Shown here: in pieces, positions 1 through 8,179 of the stretch
How positions within the stretch are numbered: position 1 is the stretch's first letter
How the letters are laid out: each line of letters opens with the position of its first letter
From: Stagonosporopsis chrysanthemi
Taxonomy: Eukaryota > Ascomycota > Dothideomycetes > Pleosporales > Didymellaceae
Assembly (NCBI GenBank): GCA_022560025.1
Contig: JAFISE010000384.1
Coordinates: 1-11,283, forward strand
Length of the DNA: 11,283 nucleotides
Reading direction: 5' to 3'
The notes under the pieces: generated by a model
Told to the model about the DNA's origin: nothing
What the model saw: only the letters and a program-made list of their open reading frames with translations
The model's database searches: none
Translations under genes and position numbers: made by a program

Positions 1-1260
1 AGCAAGAGCTAGGTTACTTAGTTTATTAATAACTACTTTATCTATTTTATCTCTTAATACTTAACAGGTATAAATAATAATTATTATAACGCTAATTTAT
101 ATTAAAAATATAAGCTCTACTTTAACCTACTTTAATATAAGATTACTAAATATAAAGTTAATAGCTACTATATATATAATATAGATAAAAAGAGCTTTAT
201 AATTAAGATTACTACTAAAACTAAATATATATTTAGTAAGCAAATATAAAAGAAAAGAAAGGTTAAGGTATTACTTTAAGATAGTAATTATACCTAGATT
301 ATGTTACTAGCCTGTGTATATAGTAATAGAATAGTACTGCTACTAGGACTCCTTTACAAGTCTGCTAACAGTACCTTGCAATTAAGCTAGGTAGAAGAAG
401 TATAGCTAGAAATACACAATATGCTTATTTCTTCTTTACCTACTAGCTAGACTAATAATAATATAGGCCTTGCCTAGCTTTAATAGGTATTTAATTACTT
501 TACTAAGACTAAGGTATAAAGAAAGTAGTACCTTCTAATTCTTAATAGCTATAGATTCTATATAACAATAGACTTTATTAATTACTATAATTAGAATAAG
601 ATACTCTTAGCTATCCTTCTCTCTTATTTAACCTATATACTGCAGCTATTAGATATAGTATTGTTTAAGCTCTTTTTAACTACGTATTTAAAGAAGCTTA
701 TAACACATCTCTATAATAGCTAGAGATTATTAGTAATTAAAAAGAGCAACTTCTTCTAGCTGTTCTAAAAGACCTAGATAAGCACGTTTACTTAGAAGTT
801 AATACTTAAGTCTTTTAAGGCAAAAAAGATAGTACTCTTCTAACCTACTCTAAATATTAACTTTTCTAAGTTAGTAAAAGGTTGATTTCTATTAATTCTT
901 TATTTAAACACAACTTAAATATCTTTAAAAATCTATTTTCTAACGTCTTCTCTCTGCTATAGGTATTGTAGCTAGTATACTACTTTATTTTATCTTTTAG
1001 CTCTTTGCTAAGCTAAAATCTTTTTAAAATAGCCTATATACTACTTAGATTTACAATTTTAGGTAAAGGCCTTAACTACTACTAAGACAAAGAGATAATC
1101 TTGCTACTTCTTACTCTTATAAGACACAAGTATCTACTAGGCCTAAATACAAAGGCTCTCTATACAAAGAGCTATAGTATAATTTAACAAAGTACTAGGT
1201 CTTAATATATAAACAAAGCAGCTAGTATAGCTTTATAATTTATAACTCTAGAAATAAAAA
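1..1260 (+). pseudogene. Fot1/pogo-type DDD transposase remnant (N-terminus outside window)
   Basis: This is the decayed remnant of a cut-and-paste transposase of the Fot1/pogo branch of Tc1/mariner. One frame (codons starting at base 1) stays recognisable to about base 1260 despite many TAA/TAG stops. In order it shows YNIDKKSF at about 172-195, which corresponds to the family's first catalytic aspartate region (Asp codon 184-186 intact). A stretch around 301-360 matches the 'ADGTALPPALIYK'-like segment. LPTS-stop-TNNNIGLA at about 436-474 matches the family's 'GWTNNDIGLAWL' signature. LILNSYRFY at about 535-561 matches 'LLILDGHGSH', with the second Asp changed to Asn at 544-546. LQLLDIVLF at 640-666 matches 'LQPLDVVLF', with the third Asp intact at 652-654. 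The last two positions are 35 residues apart (DD35D). The substitutions fit RIP (Asp to Asn, Gly to Ser, Trp to stop). Family assignment is secure; the 3' limit is approximate and no terminal inverted repeat was found. Confidence 0.85.
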
Positions 1261-1387
1261 AGAAAAATAGGCCTAGCTCTACCTTCTTACTACACCTATC
1301 TCTTTTAATATAGGCATAGATAAGCTTAGTATAAAGGCTCTCTTTATACAGAGCTATAGCTTTAATTTAATAGAGTACTAGATCTCT
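1151..1387 (+). repeat. Direct repeat pair in the tail of the Fot1-like remnant
   Basis: Two copies of a segment of about 54 bp lie at 1151-1204 and 1333-1387. Both begin AAAGGCTCTC, continue through a GAGCTATAG core and a TAATTTAA stretch, and end near AGTACTAGRTCT. They differ mainly by transitions and small indels. The first copy is in the region that reads as the transposase C-terminal tail. This could be an internal duplication in the tail or two overlapping element copies. Confidence 0.6.
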
Positions 1388-1557
1388 AACTAGATAGAGG
1401 GCTGTAGTTCTAATATAGTAGTAATACCTAGGTATGTATAAAATACTTTCTAAGGTAGTATATTAGTACTAAAACTCTATACCTTAGCACGTTGTATATA
1501 CTCTTTAAAAAGCAAGATAGTAGACTTATTTCTTATTAACTAGATCTAAAATAAATA

Positions 1558-1576
1558 CTAACTAACTAACTAACTC
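1558..1576. repeat. (CTAA)n microsatellite
   Basis: The tetranucleotide CTAA is repeated four times in tandem, followed by a partial unit. It lies about 20 bp upstream of the target-site duplication of element A. Confidence 0.85.
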
Positions 1577-1594
1577 TTTTAACTTATTACTTTA

Positions 1595-1602
1595 CTAAAT
1601 AC
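1595..1602. repeat. Target-site duplication of element A, left copy
   Basis: CTAAATAC occurs here and again, identically, at 2088-2095, immediately outside the terminal inverted repeats of element A. Eight bases is the standard hAT duplication length, and the second-base T and seventh-base A match the common hAT pattern nTnnnnAn. Confidence 0.9.
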
Positions 1603-1655
1603 TAGGCTAGCAAATAGGTTTAGAGTACCTAGCAGTAAGTAGAGGTTAGGTTAGG

Positions 1656-1770
1656 GTCGCACAGACCTTAGGGTAGTAGTTAGGTTGGGGTTGTATAGGC
1701 TAGGGGTAGAGGTTAGGTAGGAGTACCTCTAGCGTAGGTAGAGGTAGAGGTTAGGTTGCACAGATCTAGG
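1656..1770. promoter_or_regulatory. Subterminal motif array of element A (three copies)
   Basis: Three versions of a motif close to GTTGCACAGRCCTAGG lie at 1656-1672 (GTCGCACAGACCTTAGG), 1690-1706 (GTTGTATAGGCTAGGGG) and 1755-1770 (GTTGCACAGATCTAGG). They have the same order and similar spacing as in the 3' end of element C. Short repeated motifs just inside hAT ends are commonly transposase-binding sites; that role is inferred here. Confidence 0.65.
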
Positions 1771-1832
1771 TTAGAGTTAGGTCAGAGGTACCTACTAAGG
1801 TACGTGATTTTAAGTTGTAATAAATAGCTTAT

Positions 1833-1917
1833 CTTGCTACAGAATAACTTTGTTAGAGTAAGCCTACTACAGTGTGTAATAAAAGGCAGTAATAATTAGC
1901 ACTCTTGCTACAGGATA
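1833..1917 (+). repeat. Short direct repeat in the core of element A
   Basis: CTTGCTACAGAATA at 1833-1846 recurs as CTTGCTACAGGATA at 1904-1917, with a period of 71 bp. The repeat lies in the part of A that has no counterpart in B or C. Its meaning is unknown. Confidence 0.5.
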
Positions 1918-1976
1918 AAATCTTCTACAATATTAGTACAACCTTTACTCTACTTTAACTCTAAGTAGAGACAACC

Positions 1977-2020
1977 TAACTCTTACCTACTTAGCATTGA
2001 CTTAGTGCAGGTAAGGGTTA
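1977..2020. repeat. Subterminal hairpin of element A
   Basis: TAACTCTTACCT (1977-1988) can pair with AGGTAAGGGTTA (2009-2020), matching 11 of 12 positions across a 20-base loop. The same hairpin occurs in the 5' end of element B (2196-2237) in the opposite orientation, with different individual bases but a preserved stem. This suggests the structure or its half-sites are functional. Confidence 0.65.
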
Positions 2021-2087
2021 AGTAGAGGTTAAGTACTAACACGTGCTACTCTAACCTCTACCTAACCTCTACCTATTTACTAGCTTA

Positions 2088-2095
2088 CTAAATAC
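2088..2095. repeat. Target-site duplication of element A, right copy
   Basis: CTAAATAC directly follows the right terminal inverted repeat of element A and is identical to 1595-1602, which fixes the element's right boundary. Confidence 0.9.
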
Positions 2096-2127
2096 TAATC
2101 TTTTAATTTTTAAGCTTTCTTTATAGA

Positions 2128-2144
2128 TAGGCTAGTAAATAGGT
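2128..2144 (+). repeat. 5' terminal inverted repeat of element B
   Basis: TAGGCTAGTAAATAGGT differs from the start of A at one position (C to T). It is followed by a GTAGCACGT motif (2166-2174). That motif is also present inside the matching end of A at 2041-2049 in reverse complement and absent from the other end type, so the two ends of this family carry different subterminal motifs. Confidence 0.8.
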
Positions 2145-2195
2145 AGGAGTTAGGTAGGGGTTAAGGTAGCACGTAACAGTATCTAACCTCTACTT

Positions 2196-2237
2196 AACTT
2201 CTACCTATGCTAAGTTAATACTAAGTAGGTAGAAGTT
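2196..2237. repeat. Subterminal hairpin of element B
   Basis: AACTTCTACCTA (2196-2207) and TAGGTAGAAGTT (2226-2237) form a perfect 12-bp stem with an 18-base loop. The stem is intact despite heavy mutation around it and corresponds to the hairpin at 1977-2020 in element A. It may hold paired protein-binding half-sites or protect the end. Confidence 0.7.
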
Positions 2238-2279
2238 AGGTTGTCTCTACTTAGAGTAGATATTAAGTTAGAGTTGCTA

Positions 2280-3460
2280 AAAAATATTTTACTACTGCTA
2301 AAAGTACTAAGCTTATTATAGTAGTAAAGAAGTAGCTTAGAATCTTTCTACTAAATAGTAACTCTCTTTGTATATATAGTATTTAGGTTAAGATCTAATA
2401 ATATTAGTACCTATATTAAATTATATTTGCAAATATATATATCTTTAAAATATCTTACTAAGAAATCTTTACTTACTTTTTAGATTGCCTTAATTATAAA
2501 GTGTTAAAAATAAGCATTACTTATTACCTAGATATACTATATAATTTTGTAAATAAAGTGCGTAAATAGTAGCTTACAAAGAAGAAGTTTACTACTTTTC
2601 TAGTAGTAATAGATTTTATAGAAAGTAATAGCTATAGAGAATTAGAATAGTTCTATAATAATAGACTATAATAACCTACTACTAGGCTTATAGTGCTAGA
2701 GCTTGTAAGTAAGTTTAGTAGATAGAAGTGTTTTGCAGGCAGCTTTTATAGTAAAGAGCTTAGCTTTTAGCTTCTAAGTAATATCCTGTATACTAGCCTT
2801 GTTCTTAATATTTTTAAATTTTAGCAGTATAGTAGTAGTTATATAGAGTAATAGATAGGTAATAGGTAGTAAGTAGAGAGTAGATACAAGTAGACAAACA
2901 AATATTTTGTAAATATTCTATAGCTATAGTAAGTTTGTTAGGCCCTATAGCTCTATAGCTTAGTACACAGCTATACCTATAATAACTAACTATAATAATT
3001 ATTTCTATATATATAACTAACTAAGCGCTTTAAAATAAGCTTATTTTAAGATAGATCTAACTTTAATTAGGTAAGTTCTCTAAATATATAGCTAGAGTAA
3101 ATAATTATTAGATAGCAAGGTAGGTAGAGCGTAGCCTAGCTTAAAAAATCTGCAAGTAAAGACAGCTTTGCAGGTAACTTACTAGCTGTTACTATAATAG
3201 ATAACTGTAATAAATTACTATATTATTAAATGCAAGACGCATTTTTAAATAGTACTGTTTTCTAGTTAATCTAATCTTTTACAGTATAGATATACAAACT
3301 ACAACTATAAAAGTCTTATAATTTAAGCGCGTTTTTATTTGCTTGCATTGTATAGGCTACTTAGTTTAAAAGAACAAAGCTACAAACTAGTAACTAGTTA
3401 GTAACCTAACTATAACAACTACTATACTTATATATAATTTTATATACTATTATTATAGCT
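2280..3460. other. Element B interior without a recognised gene
   Basis: About 1.2 kb between the 5' subterminal region and the first decayed gene. Around 2540-2830 both strands give moderately open translations once TAA/TAG are read as mutated Gln/Trp codons, including a plus-strand frame from 2609 beginning ATAGATTTTATAGAA. Neither strand is convincing and no family is recognised. The final 40 bp lead into the RIP-altered start of the gene at 3461. No RNA gene or terminator was seen. Confidence 0.5.
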
Positions 3461-4699
3461 ATAGACTTTATAGAAGACGTCTAACAGCCCTATACTAAGC
3501 AAGAAGATAAGCCTAAGCTGTCTACTTTTACTAGTAGTTTAAATATTCTAGATTACTCTAAACTAGAAGAATAGAATAGTCTTATTAACGTAATTATTAC
3601 AGCTACTTATTATATTGCTAAAGCTAATTGTAATAGAGCTTTACAACTTAAAAGGCTAAGATTTGCTATGTCTTTAATTAGCGCAGCTAAGGTAGATCTA
3701 AAAAAGGCTACTCTACTAATTTAATATTTTCTTTTAACAACTAGCTGAGCAATTCTACCTATGCAATCTAGTAGAGAGCTAGAGCTTTACTTTGCAATAA
3801 AGAAGAAGTAGCTATTAGCAAAGCTTACAACGCTAACTACACAGTAAAATATTAGCTTCTTAAAAAACTAAAGACAGTAGCAACTTATATAGCTAGCACT
3901 ACTAAATAGAAGACTAAGATCTAGTAGTAAGCTAAAAAGAATCTTAACTAGACTTACTATAATATCTATAAGAGTTGCTAGTTATTATATCTTATTATTA
4001 TATCTTTATTCTAACTAAATATAGCAGAACAGCTTAAAGATAGCTTAGTGCTGCCTATAAAAAATAGAATACTATTAATTATAAGACTAATATATATAAC
4101 TATTTAATATCTATTTCTAAAGTTAATACTACTATTAAGAAGAAGAAAGAGTTAAGTACTAGCTAGGCAGCTAAATGCCTGTTTAGTGCTAGTAGTGCCC
4201 TTAAAATTATATTCTAAAAAGAGTATTAAAAGGGTCTTAAGAAGCTAAATACTAACACTTTTAACTCTAATACTAAGAAAGAAGAGTAGGTTAAGTTTTA
4301 TAATAAGCTTTTGCTAAAGAGTCTAGCTGTATACCTAGATAAAAAGTAGATATAAGTTATTATATCTAATTATTATATATATTTACTAATAGTACTAGGC
4401 AGAGTAAGCCTAATAATTACCTAGCTAATCTAGGCAATAGTAGCCGTCTACTAACTACAGACAACTCTTATATTAAAAGTAATAATAGTAATAAGTATAA
4501 AAAAGAACTTAAACATAATATTATTAAGCTAGAGGTATACTTTACAGCTATACTAAATAAGCATAAGACAGACAAGTAGTATTAGCAAGCTCTTATAGAA
4601 AAGAAGAAAACTAATTTTAAGAGTTTTAGCAATTTAGAAGACTTAGCTAGTAATAAAGAAGATAAGAGTAATAATAATAATAATAACAAGTAGAAATAA
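3461..4699 (+). pseudogene. Decayed gene of unknown function carried by the hAT element
   Basis: I do not recognise this product. The likely start is the ATA at 3461-3463, probably ATG before RIP, because it follows TTATTATAGCT, the same context that precedes the transposase ATG. From there about 85 codons are almost open (IDFIEDV-stop-QP onward, ending near 3720). Coding-like sequence continues in a second frame at about 3721-4080 (for example ALLCNKEEVAISKAYNANYT), in a third at about 4081-4370 (for example AAKCLFSASSALKIIF), and in a fourth segment, 4388-4690. That last segment is open to 4575, then has two TAGs, and ends in an Asn-rich run before TAG and TAA. The frame changes could be introns or indels. 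Translation is rich in Lys, Asn, Ser and Leu, suggesting a soluble, basic protein of roughly 400 residues. Its last 40 bp are conserved in element C, which ties the gene to the hAT element. The stop codon is uncertain, since C has CAA where B has TAA at 4697. Confidence 0.55.
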
Positions 4700-4960
4700 G
4701 CTGTCTAGTACACTAGCTCCTTAGTAGATTCTTGTAACTAATTAAAATAGCTTAGACCTTAATAATTTCTCCTAAACTTTAATTATACTTTAGTTATTAT
4801 AGGAATAATATTTAGAGATTGTTAAAGTAAAGACGCTAGGAATATTAAACGTGTTATCTATAGATTTTCTTTTAGTAATATTCTCTAAACTTTTCTATAC
4901 AATTTTTTTTTTACTAAAATATTATACTGTAATTAATTATTATATTTAATTATTACAGCT
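4700..4960 (+). promoter_or_regulatory. Spacer between the unknown gene and the transposase in element B
   Basis: About 260 bp conserved in element C. It contains a T-rich run at about 4900-4913 and ends in an acceptor-like TTATTACAG immediately before CT and the ATG at 4961. It could be the transposase promoter and leader, or an intron linking the two coding regions; the sequence does not decide between these. Confidence 0.4.
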
Positions 4961-7560
4961 ATGCCCTTACTTCTAGCTAGTAACAAGGCTAATAGAGTAT
5001 CTAGTATACTGCAAGATCTTAAGAGCCTTAAAATAATTACACTCTAGACTATAAAAAGTAGAACTTAGTAATTAATTTACTTGCTAAAGCAACACAGTAT
5101 AGTCTCTAGAAAAGTAAAGAGAGTAAGGCAAAACTAATTATATAGAACAAATAGTAGAGTACTATAGCTTAGGCTAGAGATTCTATTATGCTATATCTAT
5201 AATAGAGTTCTGCTTCTTATACTAGATATCTCTAGACTTAGTTTAGAAAGGCTGCCTATGCTTTTACTAGCTATTTATATCTATATTGCCTTAACTATAA
5301 GTATATAATATAACACCTAATAGTAAAAAAGTATTAGAACTAAGTAAATACTAAATTACTTAAGGTCTTAAACCTATTTGCAAATTAAAATGTATTTATG
5401 TAGCTAGCTATCTACTATGCTATAATAATAACAATCTTAGCAGACTACTATTCTATATCTAGTATACTTAATACTTGCTTTTAAAAAAGAAATTATACAG
5501 CTTATTATTAATAACAATTAGTTGTTCTAAATTGTTAAGCAGCTATTATTTTAATAGTTTATACACATTCTTTAGCCTAAGGCTGTATTAACTAGCTGTT
5601 ATAAATTTAGCATGTTAGTTAAGTATTAATTTAAATACACTAAGGCAGTACAGCTCTAGGATCTTAGTAAATATACAAGGCTATCTATTACACTTAATAC
5701 CTAGACTTATAGTAATTACCTAAGCTTTTTAGTAATTAAAGAATACTATATTAATAATAAGTAGAAGCTTTAAGAAGTACTACTAGATTTTATCTCTATA
5801 TAAAGAAGGCATACTAGTATGTTTATAGCTAAGGAAGTTATATAAGTTCTTTAAAGTATAAGTACTATAAAAAGGTTACTTAGTATTATATATAATAATA
5901 TAAGTAATAACAAGACTTTAGTATAGTTAGTTAAACTCTTCTAGCTAAAGAAAGTTATATATAGAGCTCTAGAGAAAATACTATCTCTTGCCTTGTATAC
6001 GTAATTAATCTTATTATTTAGGATATTAAATTCTATCTAAAGCTGTAAGCTTCTCTAGAAATAGAATAAAGAAAAATACTATAATCTTGCTACGTTTAAA
6101 ATATTTAATTAAATATACTAGTACTTAATTCTTTGTACAAAGTAAACTTTTTTTATTATAGATATTTATAATAAACTTATAAAGACATAGCTATAAGCTA
6201 TTATTCTTATAATTAACTTATTACCTTAACAATTTAAGAGGTTTTTAGCAACCTAGCAAAACCTACTAGCAAGCAAACGCCTATTAGTTATTTAGAACGT
6301 AAAAACAAGGCAGAATTCTATATATAATATATATAAACACATAGTTAAGCTTTAGCTATATATTAATAAATAGCTTAAGCAAGAAATCTAGCTAAAAGGC
6401 ACAAGTTTTAGAGCTAATTAAAATACTGCTAAGGTAGATTTTAAAGAGCTTAAGAAACTCTGCCTTAAAGTATCTAAGTAGTACTATCTCTAGGCAATTA
6501 CACAAATACTAAAGAACTTTAAGGTAGTAATAAGCTATCTAAGTAAGAACTATAAGCTTTATATCCTATATATCTAGCTTATATATAGACACTTTTTTAA
6601 TTTCTTAGAAGATATAACTAGCAAGCTTAGAAAAGATACTAATAGTATTAATAGCAATAAGTAGCTAGACGTTGTTTAGGCTATAGTAGATAAAGGTTGT
6701 GCAAAGTTACTAAAATACTATACAAGAATAAGTAGAGATTAGAGTTTTTTTTTTTAATTATATAACAATTCTAGACTCTATATTCAAGCTAACTACTTAT
6801 AAAGTACTATTATTATAGTTTGTTATTATAGCTATATACTAATAAGATCTAGAATAAGTTGTAGAAAGTTTATTATAAGTATACTTACTGTTAAGAATTT
6901 CTAGACTATCTAGACTACTATAATAGTACTAAGACTAAGAGCAATAGTATAGTCTCTAATACTATCTTAAAGTAATTATTAGAGGGTAAATAGTTTTATA
7001 AGCTAGCTATACTAATTTAATCACAGTTAGTAAGCTTTTTTATGTATATTTAAAGTTTAACTTTTAATATAGATAAGAATATAGGCCTAACTAGATTTTA
7101 AGAAGAGTCCTATCTAAGTATACTCTGTATTCTATTAAGTAACAGCTTTAATATCTTAGAGTAGTAGAAGTTAAATAAAGCTTCTTATCTTTATCTTGTA
7201 TAAGTTGTAAAAGATATTCTAGCAGTACCTATCTTATAAGTAGGAGTAGAGTAAGTATTTAATACTACTAGAGACGTGCTTAGAGATTAGAGGTACAGAC
7301 TTTCTGCCTAAGCTATCTAAGAGATTATAATCCTAAAGGATTTAATATTCTTAGAGGCTATAGTAAAAGACAACACTCTACTCTATAATAAAGTAGATAA
7401 TCTTCTTAAGTTGCTTACTTGTATTAGGCTAGTAGGTAAGATTAGAATTAATATTAAAAGCAAAATAGATAAAGATATTAAAGAGGTTAGCCTATCTACT
7501 CTCTTATAAAGAGAACAGCAGCTATAAAAAAGAGCTAAGCCTATATAATATAAAAAGTAG
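4961..7560 (+). pseudogene. hAT transposase pseudogene, copy B
   Basis: Nuclear DDE-type hAT transposase, inactivated. ATG at 4961 and the terminal TAG at 7558-7560 correspond to the same sites in copy C, but the span is 2600 bp, one base off a multiple of three, so at least one indel shifts the frame. Recognisable parts are a candidate BED zinc finger near the N-terminus, the first catalytic motif with Asp changed to Asn (AAT at 5696-5698) followed by a Trp-to-stop TAG, and the second motif read as YNNISNN near 5889-5909. The C-terminal dimerisation domain includes KDILAVPI (about 7207-7230), VGVE-stop-VFNTTRDV (about 7240-7281) and RYRLSA. Stops are dense and nearly all TAA/TAG. It is more heavily mutated than copy C and cannot make a functional protein. 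Confidence 0.9.
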
Positions 7561-7833
7561 CTATTATTAATAACTATAATAACTAGTTATTTAACACGTA
7601 GAAAATCTAGACTAAAATTACTAAACTAAATAATAAAATTATATAACTACTCTAAATTAAGAAATATAGTTAAGCTACTATACTATAATTATATTAGTAT
7701 AGATATAACTCTACTAGGTACTCTAAACTTAACTCTAACCTAGGTCTGTGCAACTTAACTTTTACTCTTACCTATACTAAAAGTACTTCTACCTAACTTC
7801 TACTCTTAGCCTGTGTAACCTCTACTCTACTAC
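7561..7833 (+). other. 3' subterminal region of element B
   Basis: Non-coding end of element B. It carries two copies of the family's subterminal motif in reverse orientation, CCTAGGTCTGTGCAAC at 7739-7754 and CTTAGCCTGTGTAAC at 7805-7819. The third, most terminal copy is missing because element C begins at 7834. The last 8 bases, TCTACTAC (7826-7833), are the predicted target-site copy for C. Confidence 0.7.
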
Positions 7834-7906
7834 TAGGCTAGCAAATAGGTGCAAGGTACCTAGCAGTAGGTAGGAGTAGAGTCGAGGTCACACAGACCTA
7901 GGAGTA
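7834..7906 (-). repeat. Terminal 73 bp of element C, spacer of the inverted repeat
   Basis: This is the only part of C's 3' end not mirrored in B. It contains the terminal inverted repeat, a GGTACC site and the outermost subterminal motif. It matches 1603 onward in A, confirming that it is a true element end and not unrelated filler. Confidence 0.85.
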
Positions 7907-8001
7907 GTAGTAGAGTAGAGGTTGCACAGGCTAGGGGTAAGAGTTAGGTAGGGGTACCTCTAGCGTAGGTAGGGGTAAGAGTTAGGTTGCACAGACCTAG
8001 G
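7887..8001 (-). promoter_or_regulatory. Subterminal motif array of element C (three copies)
   Basis: Copies lie at 7887-7902 (GTCACACAGACCTAGG), 7921-7935 (GTTGCACAGGCTAGG) and 7986-8001 (GTTGCACAGACCTAGG). The consensus GTTGCACAGRCCTAGG is shared with A and B. The array lies between the terminal repeat and the transposase stop, a typical position for hAT transposase-binding sites. Binding is inferred, not shown. Confidence 0.65.
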
Positions 8002-8179
8002 TTAGAGTTAGGTTTAGAGTACTTAGCAGGGTTACATCTACGCTAATATAAATATAGTATAGTAGCTTAACTTTATTTCTTAATTTAGAATAGTTGCGTA
8101 ATTTTATTATTAAGTTTAGTAATTTTAGTTTAGATTTTCTACGTGTTAAATAACTAGTTATTACAGTTATTAATAACAG

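Larger units (their letters stand above)
1261..1602. other. AT-rich stretch without a recognisable gene
   Basis: This lies between the last recognisable Fot1-like codons and the hAT deletion derivative. It holds the second copy of the 54-bp direct repeat and a short CTAA tandem repeat. No sustained reading frame, terminal inverted repeat or RNA gene is visible. It is probably the 3' untranslated part and end of the Fot1-like element. Confidence 0.6.
1603..2087 (-). mobile_element. Non-autonomous hAT deletion derivative / MITE (element A), 485 bp
   Basis: The element begins TAGGCTAGCAAATAGGT and ends with the inverted form ACCTATTTACTAGCTTA. The 17-bp ends match at 15 positions, and the two mismatches are C/T-type transitions. 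It is flanked by the 8-bp duplication CTAAATAC. The first 190 bp match the 3' end of element C (7834 onward). The last 110 bp match, in reverse complement, the 5' end of element B (2128 onward), so A lies in minus orientation relative to B. The core, roughly 1800-1960, has no match in B or C and no coding capacity. It is a defective relative of the B/C family that transposase from a full-length copy could have moved. Confidence 0.88.
2128..7833 (+). mobile_element. Full-length-type hAT transposon (element B), 3' end interrupted by element C
   Basis: The left end is TAGGCTAGTAAATAGGT at 2128-2144, nearly identical to the terminal repeats of A and C; the preceding 8 bases, TTTATAGA, are the expected target-site copy. 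The following 140 bp match the right end of A in reverse complement. The element carries an unrecognised gene (3461-4699) and an hAT transposase (4961-7560), both plus strand and both RIP-damaged. Its 3' subterminal region runs colinear with C up to 7833, then stops at the TAGGCTAGC end of C. About 73 bp of B's own 3' terminus are therefore missing here, and the remainder should lie beyond the far end of C. Reconstructed length is about 5.8 kb, long for a hAT element. RIP is heavier than in C. The span from 2128 to about 4650 rests on the 5' terminal repeat and on colinearity of the 3' part with C, not on a second full copy. Confidence 0.8.
4660..7833 (+). repeat. Left arm of a 3.17-kb inverted repeat
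   Basis: This arm reads colinearly with the reverse complement of 7907-11083. It starts AGATAAGAGTAATAAT and ends CCTCTACTCTACTAC. The arms are 3174 and 3177 bp. Differences are mostly C/T and G/A transitions, many in CpA/TpG contexts, with very few indels. The arms are the shared parts of hAT copies B and C. Confidence 0.92.

Noticed and set aside
1620..1800. Repetitive GTAGAGGTTAGG-type sequence resembling telomeric or CRISPR-like repeats
   Set aside because: The units are irregular and have no constant spacers. The stretch is explained by alignment to the ends of hAT elements B and C.
2540..2830. Possible gene fragments on both strands in the 5' interior of element B
   Set aside because: Both strands look moderately open once RIP stops are ignored, neither gives a recognisable motif, and there is no second copy to compare. 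Evidence is too weak to call a gene.
3461..3475. Possible downstream target-site copy TTTATAGA (3467-3474) matching the 8 bases before element B
   Set aside because: No terminal inverted repeat lies beside it and the motif falls within coding-like sequence. It also occurs near 2614, so it is a chance match in AT-rich DNA.
4661..4690. AAT-rich microsatellite as an independent feature
   Set aside because: It reads as an Asn-rich tail of the decayed gene in the same frame and is conserved in copy C, so it is better treated as coding remnant.
4900..4915. T-rich run as a transcription terminator
   Set aside because: No hairpin precedes it, and eukaryotic Pol II terminators are not recognisable this way; in AT-rich DNA the run is uninformative.
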